A program made the position numbers and the translations under genes. A DNA stretch of 64,000 bases from Gnetum montanum (taxonomy: Eukaryota > Streptophyta > Gnetopsida > Gnetales > Gnetaceae), in contig MNCI01006964.1 in assembly GCA_015680685.1 (NCBI GenBank), positions 46,730 to 110,729 on the forward strand. The letters run 5' to 3'. The notes beneath the pieces are model-generated. The model was not told where the DNA came from and made no database searches. It worked only from the letters and a program-made list of their open reading frames with translations. This document shows positions 37,441-48,772 of this stretch, piece after piece. Positions within the stretch are counted from its first letter, which is position 1; every line of letters starts with the position of its first letter.

Positions 37441-40400
37441 TGAGGGCCTCAAATGATTAGCATAGGTGGCTGTCTCCCCCATGACTGAATTGAAAGGGAG
37501 AGATCCAAAATAAGGAGCAAGGTCGTCCTCTCTCAGAGGTATGATGTGCACCAACTTTTCTAAGTTCATGGAAGGGTTTGGTTTGTTTCAAATTGACCAG
37601 TAATCTCTTATAAGGGCTTTCAGGTTTGTATATGGTCATGGCTCTTGAGGGAAAGGTTGTCTGAATGGTGTAAGGTCCTTCCCAAAATGTTTGAAATTTT
37701 GTACGTTGGGGCACATGTGTGGGGTTGCAGTAAAAGACCTTATCTCCTGGTTGATACTTAACCTTTTGGATTTTTAAGTCATGATGTTGTTTGTTATGTG
37801 CCTTGTGCAACTCATTTGATAACAGGGCAACCAATCAATTTTCATCTAGCACATTTAGAGTTGCCAATCTTTGTTTTTGTGCTAGATCAAGGTCAAGGTG
37901 GAGGTCACATGCCATGGATAGTGTATGAAGCTTGGTTTGAATTGGAAGTTTTGGAAGTTTTCCATACACTAACTCATAGGGAGAGTAGCCTATAGGGAGT
38001 TTCCAAGTGGAGCGGTATGCCCAGAGATCATCATTCAGTTTAGTACTCCAATGTCGCTTATATTTGCTAATTGTCCTTGTTAATATTCTAGTAATCTCCC
38101 AATTAGTGACCTTGGCTTGGCCATTAGCTTGGGGGTGATAAGGTGTAGTTAATTTAAGTTCAACCCCTAAGCGTTGCATCAATTTTCGAAAGGTTGCACC
38201 CGTGAAATGCGTTCCATTATTCAAAATAAGTGCACGTGGCACACCAAACCTATTTACGACTTGTTGTTGTACAAATCATGCAGTTGTAGATGATGTGCAG
38301 TCTGTTACAGCAGCTATTTCAGCCCATTTTGTTAGATAGTCAACAACGACAATGATATAAGCTTTTTCATTGGACATTGGTGTAATGGGCCCCATAAAGT
38401 CTATTCCCCAAATGTCGAAGGGTTTCAAAGGTTGAATTCATTGTTGTAGACCCTCCATTCTAGCAGTCATTTCACCATCACATTGACAACACTCATAGAA
38501 TTGGACAAAATGATGGGTGTTCTAAAATAGTGTTGGCTAGTAATATCCTGCAAGCAAGATCTTAATAGCCATTCGTCTCCTTGCATAGTAACCCCCACAA
38601 GGACCCTCATGAGCATCCTAGAGAACTCTTAGTTGGTCCATATCGGGCACACACCATCGAACCAAGCCATCAGGATAGAATTTGTAAAGTTGTCCTTTGA
38701 TCTCCATGAAGTACTTGGTTCTGTGAAAAAACTGTTGTTTCTTCCTAAAGTCCAACCCCTGTGGTGTTTTTTGGGAAAGGAGATAGGTGAGAATGCTACT
38801 ATACCAATTCGTTCCCATGGGTTGGTTATTCACTACATTGGCAAAGAGGGTCTTGTCAAGAAAATTGTCAGATATGGCATATTCATCCTCTTTGCTATCC
38901 TAGTGCAACCGAGATAAATGATCTGCAACTATGTTCTTGGTGCTTTTTTGATCTATCATCGTTAGATTGAACTCCTGCAAGATTACCAGCCAACGTATGA
39001 TACGAGGGCTAACCATTGGATTATTCATGAGGAACCTAATTGCACTATGATCTGTATGAATGTACACTTTGTATCCTAACACATAGTGCCTAAATTTTTC
39101 CAGTGCAAACACTATTGCCATTAATTATTTTTCTATAGTTGTATAGTTCAGTTGTGCACCAGCAATACTCTTACTTGCATAGTGAATGTAATAAGGGAAT
39201 TTTTGTTCATCTAACTATGTTAGTACATCTCCTAAGGCATAATTGGATGCATCAGTCATTATATGGAATAGTCTGGACTAGTCAGGGGCTTGTAGAATGG
39301 GAGTTTCTACAAGCCTTTGTTTTAGAGTTTGGAATGCTTGTTCACATTCCCTGGTCCATTCGAATGATGCATCCTTCTTTGTTAGTTCTACTAATGGTTT
39401 AGCAATCTTGGAGAATTTCTCAATGAATCTCCGATAGTAGCCAGTGTGTCCAAGGAATGACTAAATGTCTTTCATAGTTTTTGGTTGTCAGGTGATTCCT
39501 TGGATGACCCTAACTTTCTCTTGGTCCAACTCTATTCCTGCATGTGAAATTTTATGCCCAAGTACTACGTCCTCTTGGACTATCAAATTTCTTTTCTACT
39601 AGTTGAGACTTAATTTGGTTTCTACACATCATTTTAGCACTTGCTCTAGTCGGTCCAGGGCTTGATCAAAGCTTGTCCCATAAGTGGAGAAGTCATCCAT
39701 GAAGACTTCTACTTTGTTTCCTATCTGCTATTGAAATATGATCAGAACTAAATGTTGAAACTTGGTAGGGGCATTGCACAAGCCAAATGACATTTGTTTA
39801 TATGCGAATGTTCCCCAAGGACTGGTGAACATTGTTTTGGCTTGATCTTCTAGTGCTATTCGTATTTGATTATATCCACTATACCCATCCAGAAAACTAT
39901 AATAATGATGCCCTGCTATAGTGTCTAAGACTTGTTTAATGAATGACAACGGGAAATGATCCTTGAATTTTGCCATGTCCAGCAGCCTAAAATCTATACA
40001 CACCCTCCATTTACCTCCCTTCTTAGGCATGATTACTAGAGAACTAACCCATTTACTATCAGCAATGGGATATATGAACCGAGCCTTAAGAAGCTGTTCT
40101 ATCTTTTCTTTTACTAGTTGTTTCAATTTTGGATTCAATCACCTATATGGTTGTTTTTGAGGTTTTATGAAGGGGTCTGTGTAAATCCTATGCAGGCATA
40201 TCCTACGATCTATTCCAGTTAATTCGGGATATGACCAAGTAAAGGCTTTTGACCACTTGTTTATTACTTTCAGTAGTCTCTCTTTTTAACTGGGAACAAG
40301 TTTTGCGTTGATGATTACTGATTTTCCATTTTCAAGGGTCATATACTCCAGACCAGTGGGCAATGGTTTCAAATCAATGGGCTCTTGTTTAAATCTCTCA

Positions 40401-41090
40401 ACAATTTCCAACTTCCCCCAGTTGATGTTTTCGAGGCTAAGGTTTGGAAGTTGACAACGGACTTGCTCAAGTGTGTTTGTGCTTCCAATGTAAGCACTAG
40501 TTATACCCTTAGTTAATTCCATGCATGTTATCGAGTTACTCTCTTGATCAACCATCAGCCATAGGGTGTCCTCTTGTCATGTGGCTGCTACATACAGGCA
40601 CCTTTGTATATGAATTTCTTGTGCACACCGATCGCATACAGGTAATGCTAAACTTTGCATAATCCATGATTTTTGCATGCAATGGCACCCCGTGTCACTG
40701 TATGTGATGCATGGAATTTTCTTCTTCTCGATCTTTCCAAAAGGATTTTTCTTGGATATTTCCAATGAAAGATCACGGATTCCTACACATGCATCTATAG
40801 TGCTTAGCCCTGCTCTTCCCATTATAATTGGGAAGTCCCCCTTACTGTTGTTCACTTGTATCACTAGGAAATCAGCTGGATATGACCAACCACTCACAGT
40901 GGTAACGATGTCCTCCACCAGTCCCAAAGGGATAGTGATGGATTGGTCAGCCAGCTCTAGTCAAATATTACTCTTCCTTAGTGGAGGTAGGTTCCAGGCT
41001 TTGTACATCTTCTATGATATTAAGTTGACTCCGGAACCTGAGTCTAGAAGAGCTTTACATGGTTCATTCCCAACAACTTGGAGGTAGAGT
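37441..41090 (-). pseudogene. pol remains of gypsy C (protease, RT, RNase H, integrase)
   Basis: Protease near 41060-40880 keeps the catalytic triad LLDSGSGVNLI. Reverse transcriptase opens at 40138 (YPIADSKWVSSLVIMPKK) and includes SFLDGYSGYNQI and, after a stop, the intact FMDDF box near 39695. RNase H ends with VFALEKFRHYVLGYK and HTDHSAIRFL (39121-38900). Integrase covers about 38800-37830: first Asp in IDFMGP, second changed to Asn (LNNGTHF), and the Glu position changed to Lys (GQAKVTN). After it comes a basic C-terminal tail (PGDKVFYCNP, then WEGPYTI) without a chromodomain. The frame is broken by a handful of stops, mostly TAG/TAA at former Gln codons. Confidence 0.9.
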
Positions 41091-43711
41091 AGAGGACTTC
41101 CAGGATCAGAGAATTTCCTAGGAAGGTAGCCCACCTTGATCTAGTCGGTGATGGTATGTGTTAACATAACCCTGTGCATTGAGCTCTATTTTTGGTTTGA
41201 AGGAGGTCCCAAAACTTTATTTGGTACAGAGGTGTTTAGATGTTCAAGTGCTTGTGATGGTGAGGGCTTAGTTGGATTGTTGGTTCTGAAGAAGGGTCTT
41301 TTTAGCATAAGATTGTCAAAACTAACTATGGTTTGAGGATTCAAAGCCCTTGTAACATTAAGTTATTACGGTTGAGTGGGAAATACCCCTTGCATGGTTG
41401 GAGTGGTTGATAGTGGAGCTATAGGTGTAAGAGTTGCAGGTGGATTTGGAGGATGCTATGCATGTGGTGTGTCTCTCCCAAGAGAAGGAGTCTTATAATA
41501 CTCCCAAGCTTGGTAGTGACGTTGTGGGGTAATGTGACCAATAGAGTCACTTGGAGATATTGGCTGCTGCACGTAGTAGCCATATGGATCTGGTTTCCGG
41601 TAAGGGTATTGTTTCCTTGGCAATGACATCCCCCATGACTATGGGTATTGCCACTGCTGGTGTTGCTCAATAGGTTTTGGTGGAGTTCCACTTGGATAAT
41701 ATGTTAACGGTTGGCGGAATTGCCTTGGGTTACCTTGGGGATAAGGTAACTGACGGGGTGCTTGTCGTTTGTCAAGTCTTAGGTTGAGTGCATACACCCC
41801 AGACTCTTGCAAATGTGAGATTATTGGGCAGCATCCCTTAGGATGGTCATATTGGCAGATCTTACATCCACCGTCATCATCAGTATTGGAATCCTCAACC
41901 TCTTCGGTAATAGTCATTTTACCCTTACCTTTGTTACGTGCATAGTCCAAATCCCCCATCTTTTTCTTATCATGGTCACTACTTCGCTCCTTAGACTCCT
42001 CTACAATTTTTAAAATAGTTTCAAATCTACTATCTAAGGAATCCCACATTTGATCTACCTTAGCTGACACTTCTATTGTTAATTTTTGAAGTGGCAAGGT
42101 TTTCCTACTCACCAACTCTTCAAGTGGTAACTCATCCTCCTCCTCATAGAATCTTACTCCCCTTTTTCGGAGGGAAGGATCACGATTATACTCTTCTGCG
42201 CTTTCTCTCTTATGTAGCTCTCCTTCTTCCTTAGCTACTTGCTCCAACAATCTATGAACCTCATGGGATCTAAGTTTAGATAATCTCCCTTGGGCATATG
42301 TCCCAAGGGTTCTCCTGGTCTCATGTCTTAACCCATCTACAAGATGGCGTAGTTGATCCCGTTGTGCGTAACCATGGCCCGAGCAACGATGTAGTAATGC
42401 ATAATATTTGCCCATGGTAGCATCCAAGGATTCATGAGTTCCCTACTTCCATCCTTGGATATTTTTTCGTAAGTTGGACACTCGGGAGTACGTTTGATAT
42501 TTATCATTAAACAGTTCTAGCATCGTACTCCACCTCCTAATGGTTTTTGGTTGTAAGGTCTAGTACCAGCTTTTTGCTTCTTTTATGAGTGTCCTTGGGA
42601 ACAACTTTAATTTTTGCCACTTGTTTTCAATATTTTGCAAGGTGCAAGCATCGTGAAATTCCTGTAAATGATTCTATGGATCAACGTTGTATTCCCCCTC
42701 AAATTGTGGGATATTATTCATGTCTAGTCTCTTGATCCGGTTATCTTTTTGGTGCCTTGTAGGTATTTTAACAGCCTCTTTAATGTCTAACATGCTTCAG
42801 GTTGCAAGTAGGGGTTCATCATGGTTATCTCTCTCATGGTGCTTGTGATGTCTATGTGGTTCCCTACTTTCCCTTCTTCCATGCCTTGATTCCCTAGAGT
42901 GCCCTCGTCCTCGCTCTCGACTCTCTCATCAAGGGTTTTCATTTTGCTTATCCTTACCTTTATTCTCATGGTTGGGCTCTTTGTGACTACGTCTAGATGT
43001 GGAAGGAGAGGGTGAATGTTGCGATGAAGGGGAAGAGGAAGGAGAACCATTGCCATGACGATGTTTCCTACCTTCCCTTCAATGATCTCGACCTCGATCA
43101 TGATGACGTTCAGAATGCTCGTCTTTATCTTGTGTTTGTGTTCCCTCATTGAACATTTGGTGTTCATGGGAATCAAAAATAGGGTTGTGAATCATGGAGC
43201 GAAGGTTTTGATACACCACCTCCTCACTATTGTTAGGAGGGGGAACATCATTTTGTGGAAAAACTAGTGAGATAGGTTCACCACCCTTAATTTCTCTTAT
43301 GATGGATGAAGCATTATGGGGTCCTTTGTCCTTCAACGATGTGTGATAACTCTCCTACCGCGAGTCCCGTTGATGTTGCGCTTCTATGGGATGGTAGTCC
43401 CTTATGTTGTAATTGAGCGCAACGTACTTAGCGTATAATTGTGACATGCCGATTCGTGTAAGAGCAGGAAGGAGCATGTTGGGGGCAGCTCTGTCTAGAG
43501 GCAACACTATGTTACCTTCCAAGTCTCTCCAACACAGTTGTTCATATTGATGGAAGACAAAGGTAAAGTTGGGTATATATTCATCACGATGAATATATAC
43601 CACACTGAATTGTTGAGGAACTGATGGTTCTTGGTTATGTATGTTGTGCCGCCGACTGTCTCTAGTGTTGGTCCTAGGCAGTGAAGTGCTTTTGTGTGGA
43701 GAAGAAGACAT
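41091..43711 (-). pseudogene. gag remains of gypsy C
   Basis: Starts MSSSPHKSTSLPRTNTRDSR at 43711. A first domain of about 118 codons (YIHRDEYIPNFTFVFHQYEQ) ends at a stop near 43355. Then come Arg/His/Ser-rich linker pieces (43336-42787) and the gag core, of which 42427-41639 is a 262-codon open stretch. It contains YALLHRCSGHGYAQRDQLRH, a long charged segment, and a Cys/His cluster CKICQYDHPKGCCPI near 41860, in the place of a nucleocapsid zinc finger. Three or four stops separate the pieces. The long N-terminal extension with its basic linker is shared by A and B and seems typical of this family. Confidence 0.85.
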
Positions 43712-43837
43712 TTTTGTCTTACTTGGTGTGCTGTTACCGTTATGTTATATTTTTGTTTGATTAACCCTAAGGGTTCATTTTGGCTCCCAATGATGTAAAT
43801 AATTTCCTATGTTCTACGTAGCGCACAAAAAACTAAG

Positions 43838-43855
43838 TCCCCGACAATGGTGCCA
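43838..43855 (-). other. Primer-binding site of gypsy C (tRNA-Asp type)
   Basis: Minus strand TGGCACCATTGTCGGGGA, one base from the LTR. It differs at three positions from TGGCGCCGTTGCCGGGGA, complementary to the 3' end of plant tRNA-Asp. Confidence 0.85.
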
Positions 43856-43856
43856 A

Positions 43857-44657
43857 TGATGAGTGGTGAGGTACCCCCACACTCAACCATATGAATACAA
43901 GTGTGCATGTGTGATCTGGTCGAACTTGAAGGACTAAGTGCTTACATGCCTTATGGAACACTTAAGGTTAATCAATCGTTGTCTTCCTAGACTTACTTGT
44001 ATTGTTATGGTTGTATGGTTAAGTAAGTCTGAGGTATGTAATTTTTATGTCTTTTATCTTTTTAACACCTATGTTAAGAGGTGAAGGGTGAAGAGACTAA
44101 GTAACTAACTTTCACTAACTAAGCTTTAATTGTCCTAGCATCAGTATCCATTTCCACTTGCCATTCACACCCTAAACCAATGCAACGTTGCTGGGATTAC
44201 CAAACGCTATTCGTTACTGGGATTACCAAGCATAACGCATGTGCTCGAAGCGGTCGTATTGCATACACTTAGCTATGAGAGTTGAGGTACTTAAGAAAGA
44301 AATTAAACATTTAATAATAATTAAATTCCTATTTAGCTTAGTCCATATGCTGTAAGGTTTATCCAAAAGTTCGTCTTTATTGTTGTACACAATTGTGTGC
44401 TTAGGTACGAAATTGCTCGAATAAAGATCCGTTCACTTTGAGACTCCTATTACGAGCACATGGAAATTATTCTATCTCTGGAATGGTAAAATTGCTAGAT
44501 TTTTGCTAAGGGTCTAAATCTAGATGAGGAAACAAGGGAGATACACCTCTTATTTATAGAAATAGCGACGGGTTGTGATATTGCATACGCGATACCATAG
44601 GGAACGCGCGATATCGCATACACGATATTGTGTCCTATGCGATATCGCGTTCCATCA
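43857..44657 (-). repeat. 5' LTR of gypsy C
   Basis: 801 bp, TGATGAGTGG to TTCCATCA on the plus strand. Reverse-strand TATA box TATTTATAG at 44551-44559. A dense set of GATATCGC/GCGATA motifs lies between the TATA box and the end (44574-44657), that is, upstream of the promoter in the element's own direction. Confidence 0.95.
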
Positions 44658-46010
44658 ATGAGGCATGTTTGTCTATGAAAAATTCAAAGTTGAAATAGAT
44701 AATGGATACTAAAATGTCATCAATTCACAAAAATAAAACTTGGAAATTAACTGAGCTTCCATCAGAGAGAAAACCCATTAGAAATAAATGGGTGTACAGA
44801 ATAAAATCTAGGAATCAATATAAAGAATGACTTGTAACTAAGGGATTTTATTAGAGAAATAGGATTGATTATGATGAAATCTTCTCTCCAGTAGTAAAAT
44901 TAACATTCATAAGATCATTGTTAGCTATCACAGCTATTTATGATCTTGAACTCGAACAAATGGATGTGAAAACAACATTCCTCAATGCTGATCTTGAGGA
45001 AGAAATATATATGCTTCAACTTGAAGGATATGAAATTAAAGGAAAAGAGCATATGGTGTGTTGATTATTAAAATCACTAGATGGACTTAAACAAGCACTA
45101 AGGATGTGGAATAAAAAGTTTAATGACCACATGATAAATCTTGGTTTATCATTAGAAGTGTAGAAGACACTTGTATGTATGTTAAAAATACAAGTGAAAA
45201 ATATGTTATCTTGCTACTATATGTTGATGACATGTTAATAGTAGGTAATAACATACATGATATTTAGTAGTTAAAACTTCATCTATTTTCTCAATTTGAG
45301 ATGAAGGATCTTGGTGCTGCACAAAAAAATTTTGGGCATGGAAATTACTGCATATGTTGAAAATATTTTAAAAAGATTTAATATGCAATGATTGCAAGCT
45401 TGTGGCTACACCTTGTGAAACGAGTATTAAACTTTCAGTTGAACAATGCCCAAACACAAGCGAAGAAAAGGAACTCATGGTTAAAATTCCATATGCTAGT
45501 GCTATTGGTAGTTGAATGTATGTAATGGTCTCTACTAGACTTGATATTGCTTACATTGTTGGAAAACTTAGCAAGTATATGTCTAATCCAAGGAAACAAC
45601 ACTAGATTGCGATGAAGCAAGTACTCCGATATCTTCATGATACTTAAAATTATGGAATCTATTATAAAAATGATTCAAGTGGACTTCATGGATTCATTGA
45701 TGGAGATTGGGATGGTGATATTGATAGTAGAAAATCTACTAGTGGATATGTGTTTAATCTTTTTGGTGGTGCTGTTTCTTGGAAATGTCAGAAACAATCT
45801 TATGTTGCTCAATATACCATTGAAGTTAAATATGTTGCTGCTAACTTGGCATGCAGAGAGGCTATATGGCTCCAAAGAGTAATAGCTAAACTTAGCATCA
45901 CTCAAACTCCAATTAATATTGGTTGTGATAGTTAAAGTCCCATAAGCATATCCAAGAATCCAACCTTTCATGCCCGAATGAAGCACATTGAAATATAGAA
46001 TCACTATACA
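44658..46010 (+). pseudogene. copia reverse transcriptase and RNase H remains
   Basis: Continues the copia frame after gypsy C. The reverse transcriptase shows NKWVYRIK near 44790, DYDEIFSPVVKLTFIRSLLA near 44870, LEQMDVKTTFLNADLEEEIYM near 44955 and the catalytic LYVDDML near 45220. RNase H shows DSRKSTSGYVFNLFGGAVSWK near 45725 and EVKYVAANLACREAIWLQRV near 45825. Several stops and at least two frame changes. The sequence stops at HARMKHIEI...HYT, where an N (46011) marks a jump into the 3' LTR, so the C-terminus and the start of that LTR are missing. Confidence 0.9.
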
Positions 46011-46011
46011 N

Positions 46012-46323
46012 ATTTTTGGAATTATTTTTAACATGAGTAATATATAAGGAGCTCTAAGGGAGCATCCTTGATACAACAACAAAAAACACAATAGTGGTCA
46101 ATGCCTAAGTTGTAATACTTCCTTGCAATTCTTCTCCATTGTTCTCATTGATTTTCTCTCTGCTTAAATCTTGAAGTTGTACTACTGCTAATAGTCCAAG
46201 AGTTGATTTTCTGTTGGGATTTTTCACCTTGAAAGTATTTACTAGGGTAACTCTATGTCTTTTTAATTTTTGCAATTTTCTTTAAATTTAATATTATATT
46301 AGTGCAAGTGACTGTGAATAACA
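46012..46323 (+). repeat. Partial 3' LTR of the Ty1/copia element
   Basis: Matches the last 300 bp of the 5' LTR (19320-19628), including TATATAAGGAGCTCTAAGGGAGCATCC. Its first about 140 bp are absent at the N at 46011. Ends AATAACA at 46323. Confidence 0.8.
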
Positions 46324-46325
46324 TG

Positions 46326-46680
46326 ATGGATGTTGAATATTACTAGAAGAGATAAACTACATAATACAGACATCAAAGGAAGAGTTGGAGTGGCTTCTAT
46401 TTTAGATAAGTTATAATAATGGTAGCTTAGATGTTTTGGACATGTGCAATGAATATTAGACAATGAGCCTTTAAACAAAGATTGCTACATCACTATTTTA
46501 GAAAAGCCATCAAAATGAAAACCAAAGAAGACATGCCAAAAATGATAAAAGATAATTTGAAGAAACTACAAATAAACAAAGATGTAGCTCTTCATAGAGG
46601 CAAATGGTAAAACAAAAATCATGTAGCCAACTCCATTTTATTGGAACAAGGCTAGGATGATTATAATGATGATATCTAAA
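46326..46680 (+). mobile_element. RTE-type LINE 2, 3'-terminal part
   Basis: Continues LINE 2 after the copia insertion. The frame reads RRDKLHNTDIKGRVGVASILDKL, then LRCFGHVQ, the C-terminal region of plant RTE-type LINEs. The 3' end carries a short trinucleotide tail (GATGATTATAATGATGAT, 46656-46673) instead of poly(A). Confidence 0.8.
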
Positions 46681-46699
46681 TAATCAAAGATGTAATTCT

Positions 46700-47115
46700 T
46701 ATATCTTATTTAAAATAAAATCCACTATAAGCCTTTTTTATAATGTCTATATTGTACAATTTATTGCTTTTTGTAACATTCAACATCCATTTAAGCATTT
46801 ATATTTTTTCCATACTAATTTTTTATTTATGTCTCTTTCAAACAACCCAACATTGATCATCATATAAAATAGGAAGTCTAAATATTGTTGTTAAATTTTT
46901 TTCCTTTTATTTTATTGAGATTCTTTTGTCACATAAAACACCACTAGTATGTCTCCATTTTAATTTCACTATCATACCTATTTCCTATTTCTTATATATT
47001 TATCAATTTCACCATTTGATTAGAACGTTGATCTTACATAATAGAAGTCTTTACATTGAGGGGCTATTTTAGGCTTGAATTGTTACTTCTATTTTACAAC
47101 TATCTAAGCTATATG
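46700..47115 (-). mobile_element. RTE-type LINE 3 fragment
   Basis: On the plus strand it carries TCTATATTGTACAATTTATTGC, ACACCACTAGTATG and TATTTCTTATATATTTATCAATTTCACCAT, matching 841-1340 and 49070-49530. Only the 3' coding part of a minus-strand LINE is present, tail to tail with LINE 2. Confidence 0.7.
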
Positions 47116-48758
47116 TTTTTTCTTACTAATTTTTTTCATCACAATTTATACTTTGATTTACACATACCAATAAATAAAAGTGCTAACCTTGTTCTTGAGT
47201 ATAGAAGATCTTGAAATGTTTAACAAATCCTTCCTTAACATAGTTAATTTTGTTGTTTGTAAGATAACAACTAATATATTTTATTTTTAACATTTTCTTT
47301 ATTAGCATTGATTATAAACTATTCTAATACTATAGTTAACATTTATTAGTCTCTAAGAAGAAATTTTACACTGTTACGTTTTCCTTGAACATTGCATCAT
47401 CATCTTTTCTTATTGTCATGGTTACTTTCATTCTCTTTATGTCATTTCTATTAACCTATAAATAAACTAATTCACTAGTTAAGTAAATAGTTTTGTTAGA
47501 CATATAATATTTTTATTTAAATAAATTAAATTAGCAAAGAAATTTTCATTGAACTTGATCAAAATGTATAAGGCTCAATTTAATGAGAAAGTGGATAAAT
47601 TGGCAATTGTGTTGGTTTATCAATGAACAAATTGAAAGTGTATGCTATAATTGAGGCGTAAAATTTCTTTTCAATTGTAAAAGATTCTAGTTTTTCAACC
47701 CATGAAAAGTTGCACTTAATATTCTAGAACACAACCCTTCCATAGTTAAAAATGTAAACATTTATATTAATTTAAAAGTATAAATATTAATGTATTATCT
47801 ACTTATCCATGAATATTTGTAGACTTAAGAAAGTTAAGAAAATAATAGTCCTAGAGTTCATATAATACTTTTTTCATTAGTAGAGTTTGTTATGAAATTA
47901 ATCTTAATTTTCATGAAAAAGCAAAGAAGTTTCATAAAATTACTTTGTTATCTATATTTAGAAATGTAAATTTGACAAAAAAGGCATACTCAGCTTCAAT
48001 TTTAACTTACCTTTATAAAGTACCACATAGCATAGTATTCAATTTATATATTTATAAAGTATCTTGAGAATTGTACATCTTTGCAAATAGAATTTAATAG
48101 GTTCATTTAGTAAAATTAACTTTTAATAGCCACAGGATTAATTTCAATGGTAAGTGAAATTGATATAAATGTTCACTTTTAGTAAAATTCAAGAAATTAT
48201 ATTACATACAAGTTGAACCTTGATCAAAAGAAATAAGGTAGTTGCACATACAAATTAGAATAAGATAAAAAGAGTACCTATTTTTAATATGGAAACTCTA
48301 GAATCCAAATAACCTAGTAAATCACCATCGTTTATTTTTTAAAACTCTAACAATGATCCTCTTTACTTATTTTTTGTAAAAACTTCCCAAAACATTCAAA
48401 GGTTTTTCATTTGGTTATAGTGACCTACATGCGCTATGTAAGAAGTTTTTTTTACTATAGGAAATGAACATGTGAATATAACCTTCTCTACAATATGTTG
48501 GCTTTTAATGCTCTTATAATTACAAATGGGATTAGTGCAAAGAGTTGCAAGTCTTATAAAAGCTTTCCTTGCTGTAAAAGGCAAATGTAAGAAGGAATAC
48601 ATTTTTTCTAATCAAACTAAAGCTTCTATTAATGACTAGGAAATATTCATTACTCATCGGCGAGTAATGTCCATATTGACAATTCTAGCTTGGGATATTC
48701 AAATTCTAGCATATCATTATTCAACCAACTATTTTTTATGAGTGCGATGTATGGAATC
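47116..48758. other. AT-rich stretch, no gene recognised
   Basis: About 1.6 kb of AT-rich sequence between two LINEs. No credible ORF, RNA gene or terminal repeats. One perfect hairpin lies at 48648-48669. Confidence 0.5.
48648..48669. repeat. Hairpin with 8-bp arms
   Basis: CATTACTC, loop ATCGGC, GAGTAATG. GC-containing loop in AT-rich surroundings. Possibly chance. Confidence 0.5.
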
Positions 48759-48772
48759 CTAGTCTAGCAAAT

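Larger units (their letters stand above)
34799..44657 (-). mobile_element. Ty3/gypsy element C (Athila/Tat-like), complete outline with TSD
   Basis: Two 801-bp LTRs, each TGATGAG...ATCA on the plus strand, bound a minus-strand element with a tRNA-Asp primer site (43838-43855), gag, protease, reverse transcriptase, RNase H, integrase and a purine tract (TGGGGGTA, plus-strand TACCCCCA at 35600-35607). It is flanked by a perfect ATGAG duplication (34794-34798 and 44658-44662), and the copia reading frame rejoins across it. It is the best preserved gypsy copy here and probably the youngest, but its pol has stops and lost integrase residues. No extra 3' ORF is present. Confidence 0.95.
19179..46323 (+). 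mobile_element. Ty1/copia element, split by gypsy B and gypsy C
   Basis: The element is inserted in LINE 2 (RWM|LNI codons rejoin across it; flanks GTGGA and ATGGA differ by one base). It has a 5' LTR, a methionine-type primer site, gag with a decayed zinc knuckle, protease, integrase, reverse transcriptase, RNase H and part of a 3' LTR. Its coding order (integrase before reverse transcriptase) is the Ty1/copia order. Gypsy B (20620-33336) splits it just after the protease and gypsy C (34799-44657) splits it between integrase and reverse transcriptase. Its own sequence totals about 4.6 kb. Confidence 0.85.

Noticed and set aside
48396-48602. 68-codon minus-strand ORF in the AT-rich gap
   Set aside because: Short, no recognisable domain, no promoter or conserved context.
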